A DNA stretch of 64,000 nucleotides from Candidatus Ideonella esbjergensis (GCA_016710065.1 JADJLP010000001.1:992001-1056000); one strand, 5' to 3'. Positions 26,709 to 35,305 are shown, counted from the stretch's first letter. Notes: generated from the sequence alone by a model not told the origin. Made by a program: numbers and translations.

Positions 26709-27076
26709 CAGGGTTGGGCTCCGGGTTGACGGGTTTGCGGGGCGGGCTCGCCCTTCAGCGCGCGGTGCTCCAGCACCGTGGCGTCGCGCGCATCCACCTT
26801 CAGCTTGGTCAGGGCCCCGCCGGCACGCAGCAGCTTGATCTCGTAGATCCAGCGGCCTTCACTGCGTTCGAGTTCCACTTCCATGACCTGGCCCGGATGC
26901 GCTTTCTCCACGCGGGCCAGTATCGCCTTCAGCGGCAGGACTTCGCCGGCCTGCAGGGCCTGGCGCGCACGGTCGTGGTCATGCACGTCGCGCCCGTCGC
27001 GGGCACGGGCCGGACCGGCGGTGGCGGCCAGCAGGGCCAGCAGCAACGTGGTGGCGCGAACGAAGGGGATGTGCAT
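26708..27076 (-). CDS. PepSY-domain periplasmic protein
   Basis: This 122-residue protein has a signal peptide of about 25 residues (ending GPARA) and one PepSY domain: VLPLKAILARVEKAHPGQVMEVELER, WIYEIKLL and LKVDARDATVL. PepSY modules bind or inhibit partner proteins in the envelope and often accompany two-component systems. The C-terminal tail is Pro/Gln-rich. It is the first gene of the operon with the regulator and kinase, and it diverges from the SHP cytochrome gene, leaving 127 nt for promoters of both. Confidence 0.85.
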   Translation of the reverse strand: MHIPFVRATTLLLALLAATAGPARARDGRDVHDHDRARQALQAGEVLPLKAILARVEKAHPGQVMEVELERSEGRWIYEIKLLRAGGALTKLKVDARDATVLEHRALKGEPAPQTRQPGAQP

Positions 27077-27203
27077 GGTGGGCTCCTGGGGGGCGTTTGT
27101 AACCCAGCCAAGCTGAACGGCAGGTGAATGGCCGGTTCAGGCTTGGTTCAAGGCCAGCACGGCACAGTGCGGGCACCCACCTTCCAACCCGGAGCCCCAC
27201 ACC

Positions 27204-27620
27204 ATGACCCGAACCACCCCCGCCCTGCTGCTGACCCTGTGCGCCGCGCTCTCCAGCGCCGCGCTGGCCGGCCCGCGCGAAGACCTGCTGGCCCAGTACG
27301 CCAGCGCCGCCAAGCAGGCCAACCCGGCCTTCACGGCGTTCAGCGCTGCACGCGGCGAAGCCCTGTTCCAGCAGAAATTCAGCGGTGGCAAGCCCGACAC
27401 CCCTTCGTGCACCAGTTGCCATGGCAGCAGCCCGCGCAGCGCCGGCCGCAGCCCGGTGGGCAAGGTGATCGAGCCCATGGCGCTGTCGCTCTCGCCCAGC
27501 CGCTATACCGACCCGGCCAAGGTGGAGAAGTGGTTCAAGCGCAATTGCACCGAGGTGATGGGCCGCGAATGCAGCGCCCAGGAAAAGGGCGACTGGCTCA
27601 GCCACATGTTTGGCCAATGA
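27204..27620 (+). CDS. SHP-type monohaem cytochrome c (DUF1924)
   Basis: This 138-residue periplasmic protein has a signal peptide of 22 residues (ending AALA) and one haem c site CTSCH with Cys69, Cys72 and His73. The C-terminal Cys pair (NCTEVMGREC) matches the sphaeroides haem protein (SHP) family, in which it forms a disulfide. In SHP the haem has a labile Asn as sixth ligand and binds oxygen or nitric oxide. The gene is first in a run of three with a diheme cytochrome and a membrane cytochrome/flavin reductase, the known SHP gene set. Confidence 0.88.
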   Translation: MTRTTPALLLTLCAALSSAALAGPREDLLAQYASAAKQANPAFTAFSAARGEALFQQKFSGGKPDTPSCTSCHGSSPRSAGRSPVGKVIEPMALSLSPSRYTDPAKVEKWFKRNCTEVMGRECSAQEKGDWLSHMFGQ

Positions 27621-27634
27621 ATTCAGGAGCTTCC

Positions 27635-28126
27635 ATGAACATTCCTTACCGCCTCATCGTCACCGGCCTGGGTGCGCTGGTCTTCTCGGGCCTGCTCTAC
27701 GGCTACGCCCAGGCCGGCGGCGGCCACTACTACGCCCCGGTGACCGACACCGTGGTGCAGGAGGAATGTGGCGCCTGCCACATGGCCTACGCGCCGGCCA
27801 TGCTGCCGGCCCGCTCCTGGCAACGCATGATGGCCGGGCTGGACCAGCACTTTGGCGACAACGCCTCGCTGGACGCCGCCACCGCCGCGCGCGTGGGCAA
27901 CTATCTGGCCAGCCACGCGGCCGACGCCCCGGGCCAGCCCTACCGCGCCAAGCTGGTGCGCAGCCTGCCTGAGAGCGCGGCGCCGCTGCGCATCACCGAA
28001 CTGCCGGGCTGGGTGAACAAGCACCGCAAGGTTTCGGCGCGCGAGTGGGCCGACCCGGCGGTGCGCAGCAAGTCCAACTGCAGCGCCTGCCACACCACCG
28101 CCCAGCGCGGTTACTACGAGGATTGA
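27635..28126 (+). CDS. Diheme cytochrome c (DHC type)
   Basis: This 163-residue protein has an N-terminal signal or anchor helix (about 8-26, ending AQA) and two haem c motifs: CGACH (Cys45, Cys48, His49) and CSACH (Cys149, Cys152, His153), with several candidate His and Met axial ligands between. It matches the diheme cytochrome that donates electrons to SHP. It lies 14 nt after the SHP gene and 7 nt before the membrane component, with a GGAG ribosome site, so the three are one operon. The start at 27635 is the only ATG in frame with a proper signal sequence. Confidence 0.85.
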   Translation: MNIPYRLIVTGLGALVFSGLLYGYAQAGGGHYYAPVTDTVVQEECGACHMAYAPAMLPARSWQRMMAGLDQHFGDNASLDAATAARVGNYLASHAADAPGQPYRAKLVRSLPESAAPLRITELPGWVNKHRKVSAREWADPAVRSKSNCSACHTTAQRGYYED

Positions 28127-28133
28127 ACCCACC

Positions 28134-29456
28134 ATGAAGCGCACCCTGCTGGGCCTGGCGGCCCTCATCACCGGGGCCTGGGCCTGGGAGCTTTGGGACG
28201 CCGCCAGCCCGGCCGGCGCCAGCCTGCCCTGGACGGTGCGCCAGCAGGGCCTGTATCTGAGCGGCCTGCTGTCCATAGGCTACATGTCGCTGGCCATGGC
28301 GCTGGCCACCCGGCCGGCCTGGCTGGAGCGCCCGCTGGGTGGCCTGGACCGCATCTACCGGCTGCACAAATGGGCCGGCATCCTGGCCGTGGGCCTGGCG
28401 GTGGTGCACTGGCTGGTGGAGATGTCGGACAAGGTGCTCAAGGCCCTGGTGGGGCGCGAGGGCCGTGCGCCCAAGGAACACTTCCAGGGCCTGCTGGAGG
28501 TGCTGCGCGAGCTGGCCGAAGACATGGGCGAGTGGGCCATCTATGCGCTGCTGGCCATGCTGGCGCTGACGCTGTGGAAGCGCTTTCCCTACCGCCCCTG
28601 GCGCCACCTGCACCGCGCCATGCCGGCCCTCTACCTGATGGCGGCCATGCACGCCGTGCTGCTCGCGCCCACGGCCTACTGGCAACGCCCGGTGGGCGCG
28701 CTGATGGGCCTGCTGCTGGCCGCTGGCGGGCTGGGCGCCGTGCTCTCGCTGGGCGGCTGGATAGGCCGGCAGCGCCAGGTGGCGGGGCAGATCGTGGCCG
28801 TGCGCAGCCTGGAAGGCGGCATCACCGAGGTGCGCTGCCGCGTGCAGGGCGTGTGGCCAGGCCACCGAGCGGGCCAGTTTGCCTTTGTCAGCTTCGACCC
28901 TGCCGAAGGCCAGCACCCGTTCACCATCGCCAGCGCCGATCGTGGCGACCACACGCTGAGCTTCCAGATCAAGGCGCTGGGCGACTACACCGGGGCGCTG
29001 GGGCGGCGATTGCAGGTGGGCCAGGCGGTACAGATCGAGGGCCCCTATGGCCGCTTCGACCTGGCCCGCCGCGACCTGGGTGCCCGCCAGGTCTGGGTGG
29101 CCGGCGGCATCGGGGTCACACCCTTCCTGGCCTGGCTGGAGTCACTGCAAACCCAGCCCCACAACGCCCCCGAGGTGGAATTGCACTACTGCACCCGCGA
29201 CCGCGACAGCGACCCCTTCGTGCCACGGCTGCAGGCCCTGTGCGCCGCGCTGCCCGGCGTGCGCCTGCAGGTGCACGGCGCCCTGCAGGGCCAGGTGCTG
29301 CAACCCGCCACGCTGGAGGCCAGCCTGCGCGGCAGCCAACGCGCCGAGCTGTGGTTCTGCGGCCCGCAAGGCCTGGCGCAAGCCCTGCACAGCGGCCTGG
29401 CCGAGGCCTGGCCAGGCCGGTTGCGCCTGCATCAGGAGGCGTTCGAGATGCGCTGA
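28134..29456 (+). CDS. Membrane cytochrome b / ferredoxin-NADP-reductase fusion (ferric-reductase-like)
   Basis: The 440-residue protein has six or so membrane helices (about 1-215), with His residues placed for two b haems (LHKWAGILAVGLAVVHWL and HLHRAMPALYLMAAMHAV). A cytosolic flavin domain (HPFTIASAD for FAD) and an NAD-binding domain (VWVAGGIGVTPFLAWL, ending LWFCGPQGLAQAL) follow. It resembles NADPH oxidase/ferric reductase proteins and the cytochrome b of SHP clusters. It would pass electrons from NAD(P)H across the membrane to the diheme cytochrome and SHP. What SHP finally reduces is not established. Confidence 0.85.
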   Translation: MKRTLLGLAALITGAWAWELWDAASPAGASLPWTVRQQGLYLSGLLSIGYMSLAMALATRPAWLERPLGGLDRIYRLHKWAGILAVGLAVVHWLVEMSDKVLKALVGREGRAPKEHFQGLLEVLRELAEDMGEWAIYALLAMLALTLWKRFPYRPWRHLHRAMPALYLMAAMHAVLLAPTAYWQRPVGALMGLLLAAGGLGAVLSLGGWIGRQRQVAGQIVAVRSLEGGITEVRCRVQGVWPGHRAGQFAFVSFDPAEGQHPFTIASADRGDHTLSFQIKALGDYTGALGRRLQVGQAVQIEGPYGRFDLARRDLGARQVWVAGGIGVTPFLAWLESLQTQPHNAPEVELHYCTRDRDSDPFVPRLQALCAALPGVRLQVHGALQGQVLQPATLEASLRGSQRAELWFCGPQGLAQALHSGLAEAWPGRLRLHQEAFEMR

Positions 29457-29483
29457 ACCCTGGCCGGCACGTGAAATCCGGCT

Positions 29484-29510
29484 TTAGCACTCTTCCGGCC
29501 AGAGTGCTAA
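29484..29510. promoter_or_regulatory. CIRCE operator (HrcA binding site) upstream of rpoH
   Basis: TTAGCACTC, nine spacer bases, GAGTGCTAA: a perfect match to the consensus CIRCE inverted repeat, with no mismatch in either arm. It lies 41 nt before the rpoH ATG and 27 nt after the upstream gene. HrcA bound here would repress rpoH transcription until heat shock titrates GroEL away from HrcA. No hrcA gene is in the window. Confidence 0.93.
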
Positions 29511-29551
29511 TATTTGGGAACCAAATCCTGTCGGAGCCATCTGACCTGCCC

Positions 29552-30475
29552 ATGAACACCTCCATGACCTCCCGTGCCGTTGCCCTGCGTGACCCGTGGG
29601 CCGTCGTGCCGTCGATTGGCAACCTGGATGCCTACATCTCGTCCATCAACCGCCTGCCCCTGCTGACGCAGGAGGAAGAAACCCGTTTTGCGCGCGAACT
29701 GCGCGACAAGGGCGATCTGCAGGCTGCCGGAAAGCTGGTGATGTCGCACCTGCGCCTGGTGGTGTCGGTGTCGCGCCAGTACCTGGGCTATGGCCTGCCG
29801 CAGGGCGACCTGATCCAGGAGGGCAATGTGGGCTTGATGAAGGCCGTCAAGCGCTTTGACCCCGAGCAGGGCGTGCGCCTGGTGAGCTACGCGCTGCACT
29901 GGATCAAGGCCGAGATCCACGAGTACATCCTGCGCAACTGGCGCATGGTGAAGGTGGCCACCACCAAGGCCCAGCGCAAGCTTTTCTTCAACCTGCGCTC
30001 GATGAAGCAGGGCATGAAGAGCGAGGCGCTCGATGCCGACACCCATCGCTCTGCCCTCACGCCCGCCGAGGTGGCCCGCATGGCCGCCGAGTTGAACGTG
30101 AAGCCCGAGGAAGTGGTGGAGATGGAAACCCGCCTGGCCGGTGGCGACGTGGCGCTGGAGCCGCAGAACGATGACGGCGAAGAAAGCATGGCGCCCATCG
30201 CCTACCTGGCCGACGAAACGCACGAGCCGTCTCGCGTGCTTGAAGCCCGTGGCCGCGACCATCTGTCGGGCGACGGCATCGCGCTGGCACTTGATGTGCT
30301 GGACGAACGCAGCCGCCGCATCGTGGAAGAGCGCTGGCTCAAGGTCAACGACGACAGCTCGGGCGGCATGACGCTGCACGAACTGGCCGCCGAGTACGGC
30401 GTGAGTGCCGAGCGCATCCGCCAGATCGAGGTGGCGGCATTGAAGAAGATGCGCAAGGCATTGGCGCCGGCCTGA
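29552..30475 (+). CDS. rpoH: Heat-shock sigma factor sigma-32 (RpoH)
   Basis: This is a 307-residue sigma-70 family factor. Region 2 has GDLIQEGNVGLMKAVKRFDP and the -10 recognition segment RLVSYALHWIKAEIHEYIL. The RpoH box is QRKLFFNLR, the feature that separates sigma-32 from other sigma factors. Region 4 carries LHELAAEYGVSAERIRQIE. It directs RNA polymerase to chaperone and protease promoters. The frame is open far upstream, but ATG 29552 fits the family start (MNTSMTSRAVALRDPW). A CIRCE operator lies just upstream and a strong terminator just downstream, so the gene is monocistronic. Confidence 0.96.
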   Translation: MNTSMTSRAVALRDPWAVVPSIGNLDAYISSINRLPLLTQEEETRFARELRDKGDLQAAGKLVMSHLRLVVSVSRQYLGYGLPQGDLIQEGNVGLMKAVKRFDPEQGVRLVSYALHWIKAEIHEYILRNWRMVKVATTKAQRKLFFNLRSMKQGMKSEALDADTHRSALTPAEVARMAAELNVKPEEVVEMETRLAGGDVALEPQNDDGEESMAPIAYLADETHEPSRVLEARGRDHLSGDGIALALDVLDERSRRIVEERWLKVNDDSSGGMTLHELAAEYGVSAERIRQIEVAALKKMRKALAPA

Positions 30476-30492
30476 TCCGGCTCCGCCTCGGG

Positions 30493-30519
30493 AAAAACGG
30501 CCCTTCAGGGGCCGTTTTT
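30493..30519 (+). terminator. Rho-independent terminator of rpoH
   Basis: An 11-bp stem AAAAACGGCCC / GGGCCGTTTTT with a 5-nt loop ends in a T-run, 17 nt after the rpoH stop. The A-run on the left side makes it usable from both directions. The group II intron starts about 4 nt after it. Confidence 0.92.
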
Positions 30520-30522
30520 CTT

Positions 30523-32401
30523 GTGCGCCCGGCACGGGCGCACTCTTGCGGGTGAAAGTCCCGCCGTAAGTTGATCACAGCGAGCGAAGCGAAGCGCAAC
30601 TGCATGAGGGTGACCGAGTGTGGGAAGGAAGCGTGGAGCGAAGCTGCGAGCCGATGGACAAGAACCGGATAGAAGGCGCTGCCGAGCAGGGCGAGCGGGC
30701 AAGAAACCGTGAAGCTCTTGTGATCAAGGCGAGGCGGCGTAAATCCGGCGGTTGTGCAGCGAAGGAGTGCGTTCTTACCCGGGGAGATCTCGCCTTGTGC
30801 CTGAAAGGGCGACGGCTGCTGCCGGAGCGAGAAGTCAGCAGAGGTCGTAGTAGTCCGGAGTCGGGGGCCGATGAGGCAGGACCAAAAGGGCGAAGGGCTA
30901 AACGAGAGTGAGTGACCGAAGACATGGGGATGTCAAAGGCCATGCGTCAGATGCCGGAGGAATCCGGGCGGGCGGGGAAGCGCACGGTGAAGCCGGGCGC
31001 GAAGCTGCCAGCGACGAAGCCTGCGGCCCGCTCCATGAGCACCCGGGCACAGGGTCGGCAAGGCCCAAGGCAGGGGCAGGCACCCTGCTGGAAGCGGCGC
31101 TGACGAGAGAGAACCTGCAAAGGGCATGGAAGCGCGTCAAGGCCAACAAAGGCGCGGCCGGGGTGGACGGGCTCGACATCGAGCAGACGGCCGAACGGTT
31201 GCGCACGAGTTGGCTACAGGTGCGCCAAGCGCTGCTGGCGGGCACCTACCGGCCCCAGCCGGTGAGAAGGGTGATGATTCCTAAGCCGGACGGGAGCCAG
31301 CGCGAGCTGGGCATCCCCACGGTGCTGGATCGGCTGATCCAGCAGGCACTGCTGCAAGTGCTGCAGCCCCTGATCGACCCCAGCTTCAGCGCACACAGCC
31401 ATGGGTTCAGGCCTGGGCGGCGGGCGCACGACGCGGTCAAGGCTGCGCGGGCGTACGTGCAAACGGGCAAGCGTGTGGTGGTGGACGTGGACCTGGCGAA
31501 GTTCTTCGACCGGGTCAACCACGACATCTTGATCGACCGGCTGCGCAAGCGCATCGATGACGCTGGAGTGATCCGGCTGGTGCGGGCGTACCTGAACGCC
31601 GGGATCATGGACGGTGGGGTGGTGGTCGAGCGCGACCTGGGCACGCCGCAAGGCGGGCCGCTGTCGCCGTTGCTGGCCAACGTGCTGCTCGACGAAGTGG
31701 ACAAGGCGCTGGAGGCGAGGGGCTACAGCTTCGCGCGCTACGCCGACGACTGCAACGTCTATGTGGGCAGTATGCAGGCCGGACAGCGGGTGATGGCCCT
31801 GCTCAGGCGGCTGTACGCTGGGCTCAAGCTTCAGATCAACGAAGCCAAGAGTTCGGTGGGCAGCGCCGTCGGGCGCAAGTTCCTGGGCTATGAGCTGTGG
31901 GTGGCCAAGGGGCGAGAAGTCAAATGCGCCGTGGCTCACAAGGCCGTGGACGGCTTCAAGGCCCGCATCCGGCAACTCACACGCCGCACGGGCGGGCGCA
32001 GCATGGCGCAAGTGGTGGACAAGCTCAGGTCCTATCTGCTGGGCTGGAAGGCGTACTTCGTGCTGGCGCAAACGCCAAAGATCTGGCGCGCGCTGGACGA
32101 ATGGTTGCGTCACCGGCTGCGCGCGATCCAGCTCTACCAGTGGAGACGGCCCCGGACGATCTACCGCGCACTCAAGGCACTTGGTGCGGGGGAGGTGGTT
32201 GCCAAACGGGTGGCGGCGAACAGCCGCTGCTGGTGGCGCAACAGTGACGGCTTGCTCAAGACCGTTCTGACCATCGCGTACTTCGACCGCCTGGGATTGC
32301 CCCGACTCTCCTGACCTCAAACTCTCGAACCGCCCGGTGCGGACCCGCACGCCGGGTGGTGTGGCAGGGGTGCCTCCTTTGATGGAGCCCCCTACGCCGA
32401 T
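30523..32401 (+). mobile_element. Group II intron with intron-encoded reverse transcriptase
   Basis: The RNA part begins near GTGCGCCC at 30523, and domain I-III sequence fills 30523-30907. The ORF follows, then a domain V-like hairpin (GAACCGCCCGGTGCGG...CCGCACGCCGGGTGGT, about 32328-32362) and a domain VI stem with AGGGGTGCCTCC pairing to GGAGCCCCCT. The end is placed at the T of CCTACGCCGAT. The boundaries are estimates of a few bases. The length of about 1.88 kb is normal for this kind of element. Insertion directly behind a terminator hairpin is the habit of class IIC introns, but the class was not established. Confidence 0.82.
30908..32314 (+). CDS. ltrA: Group II intron reverse transcriptase/maturase
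   Basis: This 468-residue protein is encoded in the intron from a GTG start. The reverse transcriptase domain (about 60-330) has VDVDLAKFFDRVNHDIL with the first catalytic Asp, GTPQGGPLSPLLANVLLDE, and YADD at Tyr278-Asp281. A maturase/X domain (about 350-440, GGRSMAQVVDKLRSYLLGWK) follows. No HNH endonuclease motif is seen after it, so target priming would use a nick or gap at the replication fork or another source. The N-terminal 50 residues are low-complexity. The catalytic residues are intact, so the protein may be active. Confidence 0.93.
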   Translation: MSDRRHGDVKGHASDAGGIRAGGEAHGEAGREAASDEACGPLHEHPGTGSARPKAGAGTLLEAALTRENLQRAWKRVKANKGAAGVDGLDIEQTAERLRTSWLQVRQALLAGTYRPQPVRRVMIPKPDGSQRELGIPTVLDRLIQQALLQVLQPLIDPSFSAHSHGFRPGRRAHDAVKAARAYVQTGKRVVVDVDLAKFFDRVNHDILIDRLRKRIDDAGVIRLVRAYLNAGIMDGGVVVERDLGTPQGGPLSPLLANVLLDEVDKALEARGYSFARYADDCNVYVGSMQAGQRVMALLRRLYAGLKLQINEAKSSVGSAVGRKFLGYELWVAKGREVKCAVAHKAVDGFKARIRQLTRRTGGRSMAQVVDKLRSYLLGWKAYFVLAQTPKIWRALDEWLRHRLRAIQLYQWRRPRTIYRALKALGAGEVVAKRVAANSRCWWRNSDGLLKTVLTIAYFDRLGLPRLS

Positions 32402-32421
32402 GGGGGTTGTGCCCTCGCGTC

Positions 32422-33021
32422 TCAGTGTTGGGCCAGCAGGATCTTCAGGTCCTGGGTGAGTACCGCCGCACCCGAGCCATAGCGCTCGAACACGCGCACG
32501 CGCCCCTCGGTGTCGAACAGGTACGAGGCGGCGGTGTGGTCCACGGTGTAGCTCTGCTCGGTCTTGCCCGGCACCTTGTTGTAGTACACCTTGAATTCTT
32601 TGGCGGCCAGTTTCACTTGCTCGGGCGTGCCGCTCAGGGCCACGAAGTCGGCATCGAAGTTGGCCACATAGGCCTTGAGCAGTTCGGCGGTGTCGCGCTC
32701 CGGGTCCACGCTGACGAAGATGCCTTGCACGCGCTTGCCGTCGGCGCCCAGCTGCTGCTTCACGGCGGCCAACTCGGCCATCGTGGTGGGGCACACGTCG
32801 GGGCATTGTGTGTACCCGAAAAAGACCACCAGCACCTTGCCTTTGAAGTCGGCCAAGCTGCGCATGCGACCTTCGGCGTCGGGCAGTTTCAGTTCGCGGG
32901 CGTATTCGGCCCCGGTGATGTTGACGCCGGCAAAGCTGGGTGCGCTTGCGCCGTCCTGTCGTTCGCAACCGGTTAGCAGCAGTGCCGCCGCCAGGACAAG
33001 GGTGAATGCAGTTTGGCGCAT
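32422..33021 (-). CDS. SCO1/SenC copper chaperone lipoprotein
   Basis: The 199-residue protein has a lipobox (LLLTGC at about 14-19), so it is anchored to the membrane facing the periplasm. The thioredoxin-like SCO fold has the copper/redox motif CPDVC (Cys73 and Cys77) after VVFFGYTQ and the third ligand His in SYTVDHTAASY. SCO proteins deliver copper to the CuA centre of cytochrome oxidase. It follows the haem A synthase gene by 53 nt on the same strand. Three SCO-type genes occur within 8.5 kb here. Its downstream side is occupied by the group II intron. Confidence 0.9.
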   Translation of the reverse strand: MRQTAFTLVLAAALLLTGCERQDGASAPSFAGVNITGAEYARELKLPDAEGRMRSLADFKGKVLVVFFGYTQCPDVCPTTMAELAAVKQQLGADGKRVQGIFVSVDPERDTAELLKAYVANFDADFVALSGTPEQVKLAAKEFKVYYNKVPGKTEQSYTVDHTAASYLFDTEGRVRVFERYGSGAAVLTQDLKILLAQH

Positions 33022-33074
33022 GGTTTTTGGGCGACTGTGGCGCGGCGAAGGTGCTTGTGAGGTCAAACCATAAC

Positions 33075-34172
33075 TCAGGTTGAACCCAATCGGGCCGTTG
33101 CGGGTATGGGGGCCACAAGAGACACCAGTACGCCCACCAGCGCGGCCGCACCTGCGGTGTGGCACAAGGCCCCCAGCAATGGCCAGTTCAGTACCACATT
33201 GGCGGTGCCTGTGGCGATTTGCAACAGCAACAGGGACAGCAGCCAGCGAGCGTGCACACGTACTGCCCTGCAGGCATGCCCATGCAGTGCCCAGCCCAGC
33301 GCGACCATGCCGGCGGCGGCCACCAGCGCAAATGAGCGATGGGCCAAGTGGATGGCCACCAGAGCACTGAACGAGATGTAGCCCCCCTGTGCATCGTGAC
33401 CCAACGCACGCAGCACGGTGAAGCCCTGAGCCCAGTCGGCCTCGGGCCACCAGACATTGGGTTGGCATCGCGGAAAGCTCTGACAGGCCAGCACAGCGTA
33501 ATTGGTGCTCACCCAAGCGCCCAGCGCCACCTGCACCAGCAGCAGGCCCAGCACGGCCATACTGGCGAGGCGTTGGGCGTGGCTCAGGCCCCAGTAGCGT
33601 CCGTCGAAGGCGCGCTTCTGTACCACCAGTAGCGCCAGCAAGCCCATGGCACCCAACAGGTGCAGGCTGACGATGGCCGGGTAGAGCTTCCAGGTGACTG
33701 TGTATTTGCCAAACAGGCCCTGCAGGATGACCCACACCAGCGTGAAGATGGGCAAGGACAATGCGTGCGGCAGAGCCTGGCGATGGCGCCAACTCAGTGC
33801 CGCGATGGCCAGGATCAACGCCCCCACCACCATGGCCAGGTAGCGGTGCAACATCTCTATCCAGGCCTTGTTCCAGGTCACGGGGCCGCTGGGCATGGCC
33901 GCTTCAGCCTTGCGGATGTGGTCCTGCGCGGCCAGTGGTGTGCTCTGGCCATAGCAGCCAGGCCAATCAGGACAGCCCAGGCCCGAATCGGTGAGCCGGG
34001 TGAAGGCACCGAAGGCGATCAGGTCGAAGGTGAGGAAGATCGTGAGCAGCGTGAGTGCCGCCAGTCGTGCTCGGGGTTGCTCGTGGCGCCGCTTCAGCCA
34101 CCACCAGCCCAGTGGGATGCTGGCCAGCGTGCCAGCCAGCAATAGCAACTGCAGGAGGGGAGATGGGCTCAC
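33075..34172 (-). CDS. ctaA: Haem A synthase (COX15/CtaA)
   Basis: This 365-residue membrane protein has eight helices and oxidises the C8 methyl of haem O to a formyl group. Haem-ligand His residues occur in EMLHRYLAM, VSLHLLGA, AIHLAHRSFA and LCHTAGAAA. The extracellular Cys pairs CPDWPGC and CQSFPRC match the class with two disulfide loops. The start is taken as the GTG at 34172, which has AGGGG eight bases upstream and begins close to helix I; the frame is open to 34286. It diverges from haem O synthase, its pathway partner. Confidence 0.9.
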   Translation of the reverse strand: MSPSPLLQLLLLAGTLASIPLGWWWLKRRHEQPRARLAALTLLTIFLTFDLIAFGAFTRLTDSGLGCPDWPGCYGQSTPLAAQDHIRKAEAAMPSGPVTWNKAWIEMLHRYLAMVVGALILAIAALSWRHRQALPHALSLPIFTLVWVILQGLFGKYTVTWKLYPAIVSLHLLGAMGLLALLVVQKRAFDGRYWGLSHAQRLASMAVLGLLLVQVALGAWVSTNYAVLACQSFPRCQPNVWWPEADWAQGFTVLRALGHDAQGGYISFSALVAIHLAHRSFALVAAAGMVALGWALHGHACRAVRVHARWLLSLLLLQIATGTANVVLNWPLLGALCHTAGAAALVGVLVSLVAPIPATARLGST

Positions 34173-34330
34173 CGCGGCAGCCCCTGAGCGCGTGTGACGT
34201 GGCCCGAGAGCAGGCGATGCGCATGCGAATCCATGCTTCGATTCTGCCGGAAGGCACCCCGCCATCCGCAAAGACCCGCGTGCCACTCGCCCTGCAGGGC
34301 CGAGGCTGCGTCGCTAGAATTCCCTCTTCC

Positions 34331-35236
34331 ATGACCCAAGCCCTTGCCCAACCGAGCCGCGCCGCCACCAAGTGGTCGCAGTACATGGCGCTCACCAAGC
34401 CTCGTGTGGTGCAACTCATCGTGTTCTGTGCCGTGATCGGCATGCTGCTGGCCGTGCCCGGCCTGCCTGATCTGCGTCTGGTGATGCCGGCCACGGTGGG
34501 CATCTGGCTGGTGGCCAGTGCGGCGGCGGCCTTCAACTGCCTGGTGGAGCAGCGCATCGACAGCACCATGGCCCGCACCTCGTGGCGGCCCACTGCCAAG
34601 GGCGAGCTCAGCAATACGCAGGCGCTGGGCTTCTCGGCGGTGCTGGGTTTGGCGGGTAGCCTGATGCTGTACATGTGGGTGAACCCGCTCACCATGTGGC
34701 TGACTTTCGCCACCTTCGTGGGCTACGCGGTGATTTACACCGTGGTGCTCAAGCCGCTAACGCCGCAAAACATCGTGATTGGCGGCGCGTCGGGTGCAAT
34801 GCCACCAGTGCTGGGCTGGGCCGCCATGCGCGGCGAGGTGGGCCCCGAGGCATGGATGATGTGTCTCATCATCTTCCTTTGGACGCCGCCGCATTTCTGG
34901 GCCCTGGCCCTGTACCGGGTGGAGGACTACCGCAAGTCGGGCCTGCCCATGCTGCCGGTGACGCATGGCTCGGGTTACACGCGGCTCAACGTGCTGTACT
35001 ACACGCTCATCCTGTTCGCGGCCACGCTGCTGCCCTTTGTGACTGGCATGAGTGGCTGGCTGTACCTGGTGTCGGCGGTGGCACTGGGTTTGATCTTCAT
35101 CGCCTACGGCGTGTTGCTGTGGAGCGACTACAGCGATGTGCTGGCCCGCAAGACATTCCGCTTTTCCATCCTGTACCTCTCGCTATTGTTCGCGGCGCTG
35201 CTGCTTGACCATTACCTCGTGCAGTGGCTTATCTGA
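34331..35236 (+). CDS. ctaB: Protoheme IX farnesyltransferase (haem O synthase)
   Basis: This 301-residue UbiA-family prenyltransferase has about nine helices and transfers farnesyl from farnesyl diphosphate to haem B. The first polar motif is NCLVEQRIDSTMARTSWRP, with Glu where Asp is more usual, and the second is VEDYRKSGLPMLPV. It makes the substrate for the haem A synthase encoded divergently 158 nt away, so both precede assembly of the nearby aa3-type oxidase. The ATG at 34331 is the first codon giving a normal N-terminus. A strong hairpin terminator follows the gene. Confidence 0.94.
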   Translation: MTQALAQPSRAATKWSQYMALTKPRVVQLIVFCAVIGMLLAVPGLPDLRLVMPATVGIWLVASAAAAFNCLVEQRIDSTMARTSWRPTAKGELSNTQALGFSAVLGLAGSLMLYMWVNPLTMWLTFATFVGYAVIYTVVLKPLTPQNIVIGGASGAMPPVLGWAAMRGEVGPEAWMMCLIIFLWTPPHFWALALYRVEDYRKSGLPMLPVTHGSGYTRLNVLYYTLILFAATLLPFVTGMSGWLYLVSAVALGLIFIAYGVLLWSDYSDVLARKTFRFSILYLSLLFAALLLDHYLVQWLI

Positions 35237-35252
35237 GGGGCTGAATGACAAA

Positions 35253-35276
35253 GGGGCAGGTCTTACGACCTGCCCC
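35253..35276. terminator. Hairpin terminator between ctaB and cytochrome c4
   Basis: GGGGCAGGTC / GACCTGCCCC is a perfect 10-bp stem with a TTAC loop, placed between two convergent genes. It can stop transcripts from both sides, although the T-run on either side is weak. Confidence 0.75.
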
Positions 35277-35305
35277 TCATCTATTTCGAGCCTGACCGAG
35301 CGGGG

